From the NCBI GenBank assembly GCA_020639255.1, contig JACKGZ010000003.1, forward strand, positions 248,001 to 312,000: a stretch of 64,000 nt of DNA, given 5' to 3'. The position numbers and the translations under genes were made by a program. This document shows positions 8,762-18,096 of the stretch, in pieces (within the stretch, counting starts at the first letter, position 1; each line of letters starts with the position of its first letter). The notes under the pieces were generated by a model. The model searched no databases. It saw only the letters and a program-made list of their open reading frames with translations, and was not told the origin of the DNA. This DNA comes from Phycisphaera sp. Lineage in GTDB: Bacteria > Planctomycetota > Phycisphaerae > Phycisphaerales > UBA1924.

Positions 8762-11700
8762 CTACGCCTTCGCGGGGCTGGCCTCGGCTAGCTCGGCCTT
8801 AGCCGACCGATCATGCTTCGACGACCACACGAGCGGGGCAGCAACAGCGATCGACGAGTATGTACCCACGATGACGCCCACCAGCAGCGTGAACGAGAAC
8901 GCGCGGACGCCCTCGCCGCCGAAGATGTACAGGATGATGACCGCCGCGAGCGTGGTGCCCGAGGTGATCACCGTTCGGCTGATCGTCTGATTGATGGCGA
9001 GGTTCACGACGGTGCGGCTCGCGTAGTCGAGCTTGCCGCGGTTCTCGCGGATGCGGTCCATGATGATGATCGTGTCGTTGAGCGAGTAGCCGATGATCGT
9101 CAGGAGCGCCGCGATCAGCGCGAGATCGATCTTGAAGGGCAGAATGTAGAGCGCTCGCGCGAAGTTCGCGGTCGACGGGTAGTGGTACATGATCTCGGCG
9201 AGTGCGATGAGGCCGATCGCGGTGAGCACGTCGTGCATGAGGGCAACAAGCGCCGCGAGCGAGTAGCGTACCGAGCCGAATCGAACCCAGATATAGATCG
9301 TGATCAGCAGGAAGCTGATGCCCACGGCCGTGATCGCCTTGCCCCGGAACGAACTGGCAACCGCCGCATCAAAGGTGTCCGTGCCCGCGAGCGACTCTGT
9401 CCGGCTCAGAGCCCGCCGCACGAGATCCCACTCTCGCCCGGCGACCTCGGCCTCCCAGCGGTCGCGGCTTTCGAACACAAGAAGGCCCGGATCGAGCACG
9501 ACGACCGCCGCGGACTGGATGGCCTCGGGCGTGCCCTCGATGATCCTGATATCCCACTGCCGTGAGAGCAAGCTGCTGAACTCGCGATCGCGACGCATGT
9601 AATCAAGACGTTCTTTGAGATCCTGCTCGCGAGGCTGTGGATCGAGATTGTTGAGAACGATCGCAACGCCGCCGTTGAAATCCGACACATCGGCGAGCAC
9701 GGTCGGTCGTTCGATGTTGTCGCCGAGCCTCGGCCGCGTGATGGGGTACACCGGGGCAAGCCGGAGGTCTGTGTTGTCGCTGCCAGCAAACGAAAGTCTC
9801 GGCTTGCTGGGGAGGACATCTGCGAACTCGGCGTTGATGAGTCCGGCGATTGTCTCAGCGTTCGTCGCGAGTGTCTTGATGCGGAACGTTGATGAGGTGA
9901 CACCGTCGTCTTCCGGGTTGATCGGGAGCACCTCGGCGTTGCTCAGCATTTGTGTTTCGTCGTTGTCGGCGTCTTTACCGATCGCGGCTATACGTTCGGC
10001 GACCTCCAGGCGGGTCATTGTCACACGCTCGCCATCAGTGCCTTCCTTGAGTCGCATCGTAATGGCTGTACCGCCGCGGAATTCGGTGTCGAGCAGCTCG
10101 CTGCGTTGCGTCACGACCATGCCGACACCGAGGCCGACGTAGCAGAGCGATACGACGATAAATATGCCGCGGAGCCTGAGCCAGTCGATCTTGGGCTCAA
10201 GTGCGCGTTCGAGCACCGGCATCACGGTCGGCAGCATCTTGAGATGCTTCTTGCCGAACTTCTCGGTCATGAGCCCAAAGATGAGCCTGCTGATGACCAG
10301 GGCGCTGAACATCGTGCCGATCACGCCGATTCCGAGCGTGATGGCGAAGCCCTTGATCTCCTGTGTGCCGATGTTGGCCAGCACAAGACAGACGATGAGG
10401 TTCGTCACGTTGCCGTCAACGATCGATGAGAGCGCCTTCGAGTAGCCGAGACGAATAGCCGGTCGCAGATCGACTCCGGCTCTCTGTTCTTCGCGAATAC
10501 GTTCGAAGATCAGCACGTTGGCGTCCACGGCCATACCAAAAGTCAGGATGATGCCCGCGATACCGGGCAATGTCATCGTGACGTTCCCGAGCACGACCAT
10601 GCCCATGATGAGCAGCGCGTTGCAGAAGAGCGAGAACACCGCTACGGCACCGGCGGTGAAGTAGTAGACGATCATGAACGCGCTCACCGCGACGAGCGAG
10701 ATCACACCCGCGATCAGGCCGGCGTCGAGGTTGTCCTGCCCAAGTTCCGGGCCGAGGATCGACTGGCTGATCGGCTGGGGACTAAGCGTTGCTGTCAAGG
10801 TGCCGGCGTTGAGCGTGCGGATGATGCTCTCTCGCTCGTCGGCGCTGTCGATGCCGGTGATGATGCCGTTGCTCGTGATCTTGGCGATCAGATTGGGCCA
10901 TGTGTAGACCTTGTTATCGAGCAGAACAGCCATCGGCTTGTTGAGATTTGCTTCGGTCAGGTTGCCAAGCAGCACCGCGCCGTTGGCATCCATTCGGAAG
11001 CCGACCGCGGGTCGGCCCGAATCGTCGGAAGTTTCGAACGCGCGAGACACGCGCCAACTCCGCTGCGACGGGCTCTGCGTGAGAGATTCGCGCGGCGTGT
11101 CCCAGAGCAGGATGTACATCACACCCTCGAACTCCTCCACGACCACAGGGCGGCCCGAACTTGCGAAGTAGCCAGACGGATCGGCAAGCATGGCGTTGGC
11201 CTGCTGAATCGACTGCACCTGCGAGGTCGGGTCGGCGATCTGGAACCACCTGGCGTCACGCGTGCCGGCGAGCCTCGGGCCCTCCTCGCGCAGACGTTGG
11301 CGGAGCTGCTGCTCTTCGGGGTGTTCACCCACCGAAGGAACAATGCGGAACTCGAGCACGCCCGAGCCCTGGAGAAGACGGATAAGGTCGGACGGGTCAT
11401 CCAGCGACTTGCGATTCGCGTGGTAGTTGTCGTAGATCTTGACGACCTCGTCGATCTTGGCGGCTTCGCCGGGGATGCTCGCCTTGAGATCGTCGAGCGC
11501 CTGCTGACGCTGGCTGGGGATCGGGAAAGGTTCCTTCGTGGCCGTATCGAGGACGTATTTCGTCTCGTTGGGAAGCTCGAGGATCTGCTGGAGACGATCC
11601 GCAGAGAGCACCCCGGTGAGCAGCTCTTCGCGAACCTGATCGATCTGAATGCTCGTGGCCGCGACCTCGTCGACGATCGTATCGATCGCCTCGGCCGGGG

Positions 11701-12223
11701 CGCCGTTCTCGGTTGCCGAGCGGAGACGCTCGCTCGCCTCGCGTTCCTGAACGGAGAGTTCGATCAACTTTGCAATGAGCGCCCTGCGACCCTCGTGGCC
11801 TTTGGTCGCCTGCTCGATCGCAGCCTCTCGTTCGTCGCCCCCAAGTCGGAGCACGCGATCCAGATCGCGGCTTGTCATCTCCTGGCTGCGGATCTCATCG
11901 AGTTCGGCCAGGAACTCCGCACGGAGCACCTTCACCTTGTCGTTGGGCACGGGCATCGTGATTTCGATGCGATCCCGCCCCTGGGGCACGATCGAGAGGT
12001 CCATCGTGCCCTGCGGATCGACGCGGTCCTTCAGCACCGTGATGGTTGTTTCCATCACTTCGCTGGCGTTCACCGACGGGTCGATCTGGAGGCCGTAGGT
12101 CAGGCTGTAGCCGCCTCGCAGGTCCTTGCCGAGACGAACGGTGTCGTTCAGCGGCCAGATGTACGCCGACATGAGGACAAGCAGCGCGAGGACGAGGCAC
12201 GAATTGCGGACAAGGTGACGCAT
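8762..12223 (-). CDS. secDF: SecD-SecF fusion protein translocase subunit
   Basis: Proton-driven helper of SecYEG that pulls exported proteins across the inner membrane. The 1153-aa protein is SecD followed by SecF: N-terminal TM then DLRGGYSLTYGL, a large periplasmic region with a helical insert at about residues 90-260, the SecD membrane core with GMAVDANVLIFERIREE, then a second TM, FRGGTAITMRL (the SecF periplasmic start) and the SecF core ending IGYSLNDTIIIMDRIREN. Twelve TM segments are expected. Fusions are known in several phyla. It lies 24 bp after yajC, in the classic tgt-yajC-secDF order. Confidence 0.96.
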   Translation of the reverse strand: MRHLVRNSCLVLALLVLMSAYIWPLNDTVRLGKDLRGGYSLTYGLQIDPSVNASEVMETTITVLKDRVDPQGTMDLSIVPQGRDRIEITMPVPNDKVKVLRAEFLAELDEIRSQEMTSRDLDRVLRLGGDEREAAIEQATKGHEGRRALIAKLIELSVQEREASERLRSATENGAPAEAIDTIVDEVAATSIQIDQVREELLTGVLSADRLQQILELPNETKYVLDTATKEPFPIPSQRQQALDDLKASIPGEAAKIDEVVKIYDNYHANRKSLDDPSDLIRLLQGSGVLEFRIVPSVGEHPEEQQLRQRLREEGPRLAGTRDARWFQIADPTSQVQSIQQANAMLADPSGYFASSGRPVVVEEFEGVMYILLWDTPRESLTQSPSQRSWRVSRAFETSDDSGRPAVGFRMDANGAVLLGNLTEANLNKPMAVLLDNKVYTWPNLIAKITSNGIITGIDSADERESIIRTLNAGTLTATLSPQPISQSILGPELGQDNLDAGLIAGVISLVAVSAFMIVYYFTAGAVAVFSLFCNALLIMGMVVLGNVTMTLPGIAGIILTFGMAVDANVLIFERIREEQRAGVDLRPAIRLGYSKALSSIVDGNVTNLIVCLVLANIGTQEIKGFAITLGIGVIGTMFSALVISRLIFGLMTEKFGKKHLKMLPTVMPVLERALEPKIDWLRLRGIFIVVSLCYVGLGVGMVVTQRSELLDTEFRGGTAITMRLKEGTDGERVTMTRLEVAERIAAIGKDADNDETQMLSNAEVLPINPEDDGVTSSTFRIKTLATNAETIAGLINAEFADVLPSKPRLSFAGSDNTDLRLAPVYPITRPRLGDNIERPTVLADVSDFNGGVAIVLNNLDPQPREQDLKERLDYMRRDREFSSLLSRQWDIRIIEGTPEAIQSAAVVVLDPGLLVFESRDRWEAEVAGREWDLVRRALSRTESLAGTDTFDAAVASSFRGKAITAVGISFLLITIYIWVRFGSVRYSLAALVALMHDVLTAIGLIALAEIMYHYPSTANFARALYILPFKIDLALIAALLTIIGYSLNDTIIIMDRIRENRGKLDYASRTVVNLAINQTISRTVITSGTTLAAVIILYIFGGEGVRAFSFTLLVGVIVGTYSSIAVAAPLVWSSKHDRSAKAELAEASPAKA

Positions 12224-12247
12224 TCTGTATTTCCGTTGAACTCTCGT

Positions 12248-12745
12248 TTAGTGATCGATGGCCGAGGCAAGCTCAGGTTCATCGGAGGAGGAGCTGTCAG
12301 ATTTCGAGCCTGCTGCCGAGCGGACGACCTGCTGGATCGCGCTGCGGGCGAAGTGCATGCGGGTGTTATTGGCGTCATCGATCCGGAGGATGACCTCGTC
12401 GCCTTTGATCTCGGTGATGGTGCCGAGCACGCCGCCGATCGTCTGAACCCGATCGTGTTTCTTGAGCGCCGACAACAGAGCGTCCTTCTTCTTGCGTTCG
12501 GCGCGCTGCGCGCGTCCGCTCAGGAAGATCATGACCAGGAACATGACCGCGATCAGCGGCAAGAACCATGCACCGCCGAATCCGGGCTGCTGCTGCGGAG
12601 GCGTGCCAGTGCCATTCCCGCCGGGCTGCGTTGTCGTGCCCTGAGTTGGCGCGGCTCCGGTGTCCTGAGACATGCCGGGCACGCTCACCTCACCGTCTTG
12701 CGTGGGAGAAATGCCTGTGTATCCGAATTCAAACCATGAAGTCAT
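12248..12745 (-). CDS. yajC: Preprotein translocase subunit YajC
   Basis: Small membrane partner of SecDF. The 165-aa protein has an unusually long Gln/Gly/Pro/Thr-rich N-terminal arm (about 50 residues), one TM helix (WFLPLIAVMFLVMIFLSG), the basic RAERKKKDALLSALKKHDRV stretch, and the conserved VQTIGGVLGTI(T)EI fold, ending in a Ser-rich acidic tail. Typical YajC is ~100 aa, so both ends are extended. An internal ATG at 12673 would shorten the arm; the ATG at 12745 is the longest start and neither has a strong ribosome-binding site. It sits between tgt and secDF. Confidence 0.92.
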   Translation of the reverse strand: MTSWFEFGYTGISPTQDGEVSVPGMSQDTGAAPTQGTTTQPGGNGTGTPPQQQPGFGGAWFLPLIAVMFLVMIFLSGRAQRAERKKKDALLSALKKHDRVQTIGGVLGTITEIKGDEVILRIDDANNTRMHFARSAIQQVVRSAAGSKSDSSSSDEPELASAIDH

Positions 12746-12802
12746 GCGTTCTCGATCCCGTATGCCGACCCGAAACGGGCTCCCGCCAGATGGCCCGGGT
12801 GG

Positions 12803-14068
12803 TCAGAGACCCAGGCGATCACGCAGACCGGTCGGAAGCCCCGTGACAGCCACGGGCCATCGCTCGGCGAACGAGAGCCAATCATCTTCGCGGACGGCCC
12901 GGCGAATGTCCAACATGAGCCTCTGAAAGTGCCTCACATTGTGCAGGCTGACCAGAATCGGGCCCAGCATCTCCCCGGCCATGAACAGGTGCCGAATCGT
13001 ACCCCGGCTGAACCCGCCGCCGTTGACCGTCTGCAGGCCGTGCCTGACCGGGTCGCATGCATGGCAATCGCAACCCGGCTCGATCACCTCGCGGTCGCGC
13101 GTGTAGGTCGCGTTGCGAAGTCGCATCGGGCCGAATCTGCTGAAGGCGTTCGCGTTCCGGCCGTTCCGGGTGGGCAGGACACAGTCGAACATGTCGACAC
13201 CGCATAGGACCGCCGCGAGGATGTCCCGTTCATACCCCACACCCATGAGGTACCTGGGCTTCTCAGCGGGTAGGAGCGGCGTGGTGAACTCGACGACCTT
13301 GTCGATCTCGTCGGGTGACTCACCGACTGCCACGCCGCCAATCGCGTAGCCGGGCAGATCGATGTTGCATATGTGCTCGGCTGACCAACGCCGCTCGTCG
13401 AGGTCCGTCCCACCTTGAACAATTCCAAACAACGCCTGTTCATTGGGTCGCTTGTGGGCCGCCTTGCACCGCTCCAGCCATCGGACCGTCCGCTCGTTGG
13501 AAGCGCGGACCCGCTGGGCGTGGTCGTAGTACCCCTTCTTGCTCGCGTCGCGTCTTGCAGCGAGCCGGATCCTTGTTTGGTTCGTCGGGCCGGCTTCAGG
13601 ATCGACCGATGGCGGGCAATCATCGAAAGCCATGATGATGTCCGCACCGAGTAGATTCTGGGTGTGGGTCGCCTCTTCGGGTCCGAGCCGGATCGATCGC
13701 CCGTCGATGATCGATTTGAACGTCACGCCATCGTCGTCAACAGCATTGAGATCGGCCATCGAATAGGCCTGGTACCCGCCCGAGTCGGTCAGGATCGGCC
13801 CATTCCAGCCCATCATCGCATGCAGCCCACCGAGTTCGGCAACGACCTCAGGCCCGGGTCTGAGCAACAAGTGGTACGTATTTCCGAGCAGCACGCCGCA
13901 GCCCGCCTGCGCAAGAAGCGACGGGTAGAGCCCCTTGACCGTCGCCCGAGTGCCAACGGTCATAAACGCCGGCGTGTCGTATGTGCCGTGCGGTGTCGCG
14001 ACTTTCCCGACTCTGGCGTCGGACCGCGAACACTTGTGTGTGATCTCAAACCTGATGGGCCCGCTCAA
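12803..14068 (-). CDS. tgt: tRNA-guanine transglycosylase
   Basis: Exchanges guanine 34 for preQ1 in tRNAs with GUN anticodons (queuosine pathway). The 421-aa protein shows LTDSGGYQ (proton acceptor Asp; usually GGFQ), FGIVQGG, IGGVAVGE, the nucleophile Asp in MFDCVLPTR, and the zinc ligands CDCHAC with a later His in SLHN. About 40 residues longer than E. coli Tgt, mostly in an insert near 140-200. ATG at 14068 overlaps the upstream rhomboid stop by 4 nt. The usual neighbour yajC follows 57 bp downstream. A QueC-like gene 8 kb away is degenerate, so the preQ1 supply cannot be judged here. Confidence 0.96.
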   Translation of the reverse strand: MSGPIRFEITHKCSRSDARVGKVATPHGTYDTPAFMTVGTRATVKGLYPSLLAQAGCGVLLGNTYHLLLRPGPEVVAELGGLHAMMGWNGPILTDSGGYQAYSMADLNAVDDDGVTFKSIIDGRSIRLGPEEATHTQNLLGADIIMAFDDCPPSVDPEAGPTNQTRIRLAARRDASKKGYYDHAQRVRASNERTVRWLERCKAAHKRPNEQALFGIVQGGTDLDERRWSAEHICNIDLPGYAIGGVAVGESPDEIDKVVEFTTPLLPAEKPRYLMGVGYERDILAAVLCGVDMFDCVLPTRNGRNANAFSRFGPMRLRNATYTRDREVIEPGCDCHACDPVRHGLQTVNGGGFSRGTIRHLFMAGEMLGPILVSLHNVRHFQRLMLDIRRAVREDDWLSFAERWPVAVTGLPTGLRDRLGL

Positions 14069-15141
14069 CGATGCCCCCCTGATTCGCGAGCGCTCTTGTT
14101 CAGGATCTTCTTCTCCCGCTCGGTCAGGCTTTGCATGCCGTGCTTCTGAACCTTGTCGAGGATCTGGTCGGCTTTCATCTGAAGTCGCGAGCCACGCGGC
14201 GCGAGCGGTTTCGGGTGTCCGCCGCCATGCTTCGGAGCCGGACCGATTCCGAAATCGAGGAATCCTCGGAGCAGGTGTACACGTCTGATGAAGAAATAGC
14301 CTGCGATCGCACCACCAACGTGAGCTGCATCACCGCCGGCGTTGGTCCCACCAAGTATCAGATTGCCCGCGGCGATAACCACATACCCATACGCAAGCCA
14401 CTTCAGCTTGAGCGGGATCGGTGGGAAGATCAGCATCACACTCTGGTTCGGGCTGATCTTGGCGCATGCGATGATAACACCGAAAACACCCGCCGATGCA
14501 CCGATGAGCGGGGTGCCAGTCGAAGTTGATGACAGTGTCCCGGGCAGCGGAACGCCCAGCGCAGCCAACCCCACGATGATGAGGTACATCAAGCCGCCAG
14601 AAATACCGCAGAGCAGGTAGTACGAGAGGAACTGCTTTCGTCCGAGGTACTGCTCGACCATGCCACCAAACATAAAGAGCCCGAACATGTTGAAGAAGAT
14701 GTGTGACGCGTTCGCGTGGAGAAACTGGTATGTGACAACACGCCAGACTTCGAGCTGGAGAAAGCCCTTGAGCAGCGAGAAGTGCCCGTAGCCATTCAGG
14801 AGGTGCCAGCGTCTGTAGATCTCGTTTCCGACCTGCTGACCTGTCACCGGGTCAACGAGTGGCACACGCACCGCAACGCCCATTGGTGGTTCGGCTTCGA
14901 TCGGTACCTCGACGGCAACTGCGCGGGCGATCTGCTCCTGCGTGGCACCGACAACAACTTCGCGATAATCCGTGAGCTTCGCTGTCGGCAGGACGAGGTC
15001 GATCAGGAAGACCGCGATGTTGATGATGATGAGCCAGCCGACAACCGAGAGCCGTCCATGCCCAAACGAGCCGCGACCGATGCCGCCCCCGCCCGATCGG
15101 CCGCCGTTGTCTCGGATGTACGATCTCTCTGCGATGCCCAT
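14065..15141 (-). CDS. Rhomboid family intramembrane serine protease with C-terminal tail motif
   Basis: Cleaves single-pass membrane proteins inside the bilayer. The 358-aa protein has a Gly-rich cytoplasmic start, TM1, a soluble loop of ~80 residues, then the rhomboid core: nucleophile Ser in GASAGVFG and His in HVGGAIAGYF. The C-terminus carries ADQILDKVQKHGMQSLTEREKKIL, here read as a small helical module (DUF6576-like) shared with the next protein upstream. ATG at 15141; the stop overlaps tgt by 4 nt. The adjacent S2P-type protease suggests paired intramembrane proteolysis. The substrate is unknown. Confidence 0.9.
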   Translation of the reverse strand: MGIAERSYIRDNGGRSGGGGIGRGSFGHGRLSVVGWLIIINIAVFLIDLVLPTAKLTDYREVVVGATQEQIARAVAVEVPIEAEPPMGVAVRVPLVDPVTGQQVGNEIYRRWHLLNGYGHFSLLKGFLQLEVWRVVTYQFLHANASHIFFNMFGLFMFGGMVEQYLGRKQFLSYYLLCGISGGLMYLIIVGLAALGVPLPGTLSSTSTGTPLIGASAGVFGVIIACAKISPNQSVMLIFPPIPLKLKWLAYGYVVIAAGNLILGGTNAGGDAAHVGGAIAGYFFIRRVHLLRGFLDFGIGPAPKHGGGHPKPLAPRGSRLQMKADQILDKVQKHGMQSLTEREKKILNKSARESGGHR

Positions 15142-15168
15142 GTCGGCGTTTCTTCTCGCTTGGAGTCT

Positions 15169-16164
15169 CTAGTCTCTTTGTGAACTGGCTTTGCCGAGTT
15201 TCTTTTTCTCGCTCCGCGTCAGGCTTTGCATGCCCTGACTCGAAATTTTGGCCAGAATGCGGTCGATCTCTTCCGGATCGATCGCTGGCCCTTCCTTCTT
15301 CCCCCGGCTCGGGGGGTCTTTCTCGGGCCGAAAGGACATCGACCAATCCTCGTCGGGCTCTTCGAGAAACTTTGCTCGCACCATCTCCTGATAGCTGACA
15401 AAGCCCCCAAAGAGCGCGATCCCGAGCACATTCATCTGCCCGCCCACGATCGCGAGCGTTCCGAGCACGACCGCTGTCACGAGCCCGATCCGCGAGATGA
15501 TGTCGTCCGCGCGCTGACGACCCTTCTGGCGCCAGATGAACGCGTGCACGATGCGTGAGCCGTCGAGTGGGTACATAGGCACCAGGAGATTGAACGCAAG
15601 CATGAACATGTTTGCAGAGTGCAGCGACCACGCGGTCCATCCCGCGAAGCTGAGACCTTGCGCTTCGATCACCGCCCCGCTGAGCCTGGCCGGGTTGAAG
15701 AACACAAGCGACCAACTGCCGCCGAACGCGAGGATCGCGGCTGCGAAGACAGGAACAAAGAGGACATTGACGAGCGGCCCGCCGACGACTGTGATGAGAT
15801 TCGCACGCCACGTATTGGGCGGGAGGCAGTAGGCCAATCCACCGAGGGGCCACAGCAGGATCTCATCCGCTTCTCCCCCCACCTTTCGGCAGGCGATGCA
15901 GTGCCCATACTCGTGGAGCAGCACGAGCAGAAAGAGCCCCAGCAGCCAGACAAACATGAACTCGAAGCCGATCGCGTCCTCAGGAATCGTGCTGATGAGC
16001 TTGGCAACGATGATGATCACGAAAACGAGGTGGATCCGGACCGCGATCCCCCATGCCTTGTAGAGCGGGAGTGACCACTTGAGCGGGTTCTCGCCGTCAC
16101 CAAACACGCGGGCCCACCGCCCCCGGTCTGATGAGCCGCCCCAGTCTCTGTCGTAAATCCCCAT
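15169..16164 (-). CDS. Site-2 protease family (M50) membrane metalloprotease
   Basis: A 331-aa intramembrane zinc protease. HEYGH at residues 84-88 gives the HExxH zinc motif inside a TM helix; the third ligand comes from MYPLDGSR (the LDG motif). About six TM segments are visible. The C-terminus repeats the same tail found in the rhomboid (IDRILAKISSQGMQSLTRSEKK), which implies a common partner or location. ATG start at 16164 with GGGAAG just upstream. First gene of the minus-strand run that continues through rhomboid, tgt, yajC and secDF. Confidence 0.9.
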   Translation of the reverse strand: MGIYDRDWGGSSDRGRWARVFGDGENPLKWSLPLYKAWGIAVRIHLVFVIIIVAKLISTIPEDAIGFEFMFVWLLGLFLLVLLHEYGHCIACRKVGGEADEILLWPLGGLAYCLPPNTWRANLITVVGGPLVNVLFVPVFAAAILAFGGSWSLVFFNPARLSGAVIEAQGLSFAGWTAWSLHSANMFMLAFNLLVPMYPLDGSRIVHAFIWRQKGRQRADDIISRIGLVTAVVLGTLAIVGGQMNVLGIALFGGFVSYQEMVRAKFLEEPDEDWSMSFRPEKDPPSRGKKEGPAIDPEEIDRILAKISSQGMQSLTRSEKKKLGKASSQRD

Positions 16165-16322
16165 GCGCTTCCCTGCTGCCTGCTGTGTCCTTCATCGGCC
16201 CATCCGGTGAGCCACTCCGATCTCCGGCCGCGAATGCGAATACCGGGATCTCCCCAATCGGGCTTCATCAACCCCAGGCCGTTCCGCAGTGGAAACCGGC
16301 TGCTCTGGCGTCACAATCGTAT

Positions 16323-17153
16323 GTGCCCAGCCCTGCCCTCAACTCGGAGCCGCCCCAGACGGCTGGCTACCCGGAGTCGATCCTGTCGATCCGCGGGCTG
16401 GAGAAGTCCTTCGGTGGACAGAAAGTCCTGAAGGGACTCAATTTCGATCTCCCTGAGGGTCAGACCACCGTCGTTCTTGGGCCTTCCGGCTGCGGCAAGA
16501 GCGTGATGCTCAAGCACATCATCGGGCTCATCCGTCCCGACGCCGGCGAGATCACCTTCGAAGGCCAGCGGATCGACAACCTCTCCGAACGGCAGATGAA
16601 ATGGGTCCGCCTGCGGATAGGGCTGCTCTTTCAGCTGAGCGCCCTCTTCGACTCGATGACCGTGCGCCAGAACCTTGAGTTCCCGCTCGCCGAGCACAAG
16701 AGCCTCAGTTCAGGCCAGCAGGCCCGCCAGGTCGCCGAGGCGCTCGATATGGTTGATATGGCCGGCTCCGAGAACAAGCTCCCCGCCCAGCTCTCCGGCG
16801 GCCAGAAAAAACGCGTCGCCCTCGCCCGAGCGTTGATCATTCGGCCCTCGGTCATTCTCTACGACGAACCCACAACCGGACTCGACCCGGTCCGTGCCAA
16901 GGGGATCGACGAACTCGTTGTCCGCCTGAAAGACCGTCTCGGGGTCACAAGCCTCGTCGTGACACACGATCTTGTGAGCGCCAGACGCGTCGCGGACCGA
17001 ATCGTGATGATGAACGAGGGACGAGCCATCGCCGAGGGAAGCTTCGACGAGCTTCGAAGCTCCAACGATGAATTTATCTCCGGCTTCTTCGATTCGGCAG
17101 GCAGCGCCGCACAGCCCTCAGGAGCAACGCATGAACACGAAAGCACGCGATAG
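16323..17153 (+). CDS. ABC transporter ATP-binding protein, MlaF-like
   Basis: ATPase of an MCE-type lipid transporter. Domain order: SILSIRGLEKSFGG, Walker A GPSGCGKS (about residues 53-60), Q-loop, signature LSGGQKKR, Walker B VILYDEP, and the H-loop VVTHD. The conserved domain begins near 16380. The start is uncertain: the frame is open back to an ATG at 16131, but that would overlap the divergent protease gene by 34 bp and gives a low-complexity leader; GTG 16323 is chosen, without a clear ribosome-binding site. It overlaps the following MCE gene by 23 nt. The MlaE-type permease, normally adjacent, is absent here. Confidence 0.88.
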   Translation: MPSPALNSEPPQTAGYPESILSIRGLEKSFGGQKVLKGLNFDLPEGQTTVVLGPSGCGKSVMLKHIIGLIRPDAGEITFEGQRIDNLSERQMKWVRLRIGLLFQLSALFDSMTVRQNLEFPLAEHKSLSSGQQARQVAEALDMVDMAGSENKLPAQLSGGQKKRVALARALIIRPSVILYDEPTTGLDPVRAKGIDELVVRLKDRLGVTSLVVTHDLVSARRVADRIVMMNEGRAIAEGSFDELRSSNDEFISGFFDSAGSAAQPSGATHEHESTR

Positions 17154-18084
17154 CCTCATCGGCCTCACGGCTGTCGGCGGTTTGATCCTCCTCGCCTGGA
17201 TGCTCCTGAGTTTCGGCGAGCTCGCGGGTATCGGGCGCAAATACCAGACGCTCGTCATTCGCACAGGATCAGCCCGTGGCGTCTCGCCTGTTGCCCCTGT
17301 CACACTCAACGGCGTCCGGATCGGCGATGTCACCGGGATCTCAATCGCTTCTGACGGTTCGGGAGAGGCACTGATCAGTGTGCGATACTGGGACGACGTT
17401 CAGATCCCCGAATCGTTTGACCTCTTTCTCGATGCAGGATTCATCGGCAACGCATCACTCGACTTTGTCACCGCTCCGGGGCCGCACTCCGCGTATGTCG
17501 CAGGTGACGGTGAGGAATACAGCCGTTCGATCGTCTCGATGGTCGACACGTTGACCACCGAGTTATCGAGCCGTCTCGAACGCCTCGACCAGACCGCAGA
17601 CAAGATCGAGACCCTCGCCGAGACGTACACCGACGTGGGCGAGCGACTCGCGGGTGTGATCGACTCGGACGACCCGGGGACCGACGATCTCCGGTCGGTG
17701 CTCGACCGGATCGACGCCGTGCTCGTCAAGACCGAGAGCTGGTTCGACGAGGGCGCGATGATGGCGCAGATCAGCGACTCCGTGAACGAGTGGAAAGCCG
17801 CGGCGACGAGCATCAACGAACAAACAACCCGGCTGGGCGATCGCACAGACGAGACGCTGACGAAACTCGACTCGGCCGTGGTCACCATCGACGGGGCCGC
17901 CGCCGAAGCGCGAGAACTGACCGCCCGCATCAACCGCGGCGAGGGCACGCTCGGGCAGCTCGCCACGAATCCTGATCTCTATCGCTCGCTCGATGCCAGC
18001 ATCAAGCAGCTCCAGCAGCTCATCCGCGATGGGCAGCTGCTCATCGAGAAGTTCCGCGACGAGGGCGTGCCGATCAATCTGTGA
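17131..18084 (+). CDS. MlaD-like MCE domain protein
   Basis: Periplasmic, membrane-anchored lipid-binding subunit of an Mla-type transporter. The 317-aa protein has one TM helix at residues ~10-30 (LIGLTAVGGLILLAWML), an MCE domain at ~38-115 (RTGSARGVSPVAPVTLNGVR is the usual start), and a long coiled-coil C-terminus ending in the IKQLQQLIRDG segment. ATG at 17131 is preceded by CAGGAG; upstream in-frame ATG 17068 lies inside the ATPase gene and is rejected. The overlap with the ATPase gene indicates a joint complex. Confidence 0.9.
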   Translation: MNTKARDSLIGLTAVGGLILLAWMLLSFGELAGIGRKYQTLVIRTGSARGVSPVAPVTLNGVRIGDVTGISIASDGSGEALISVRYWDDVQIPESFDLFLDAGFIGNASLDFVTAPGPHSAYVAGDGEEYSRSIVSMVDTLTTELSSRLERLDQTADKIETLAETYTDVGERLAGVIDSDDPGTDDLRSVLDRIDAVLVKTESWFDEGAMMAQISDSVNEWKAAATSINEQTTRLGDRTDETLTKLDSAVVTIDGAAAEARELTARINRGEGTLGQLATNPDLYRSLDASIKQLQQLIRDGQLLIEKFRDEGVPINL

Positions 18085-18096
18085 TGTAGAGCCGTG

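Noticed and set aside
11297..12739. A 480-codon plus-strand frame opposite secDF and yajC
   Set aside because: No recognisable domain, His/Arg/Leu-biased; the minus-strand genes are certain.
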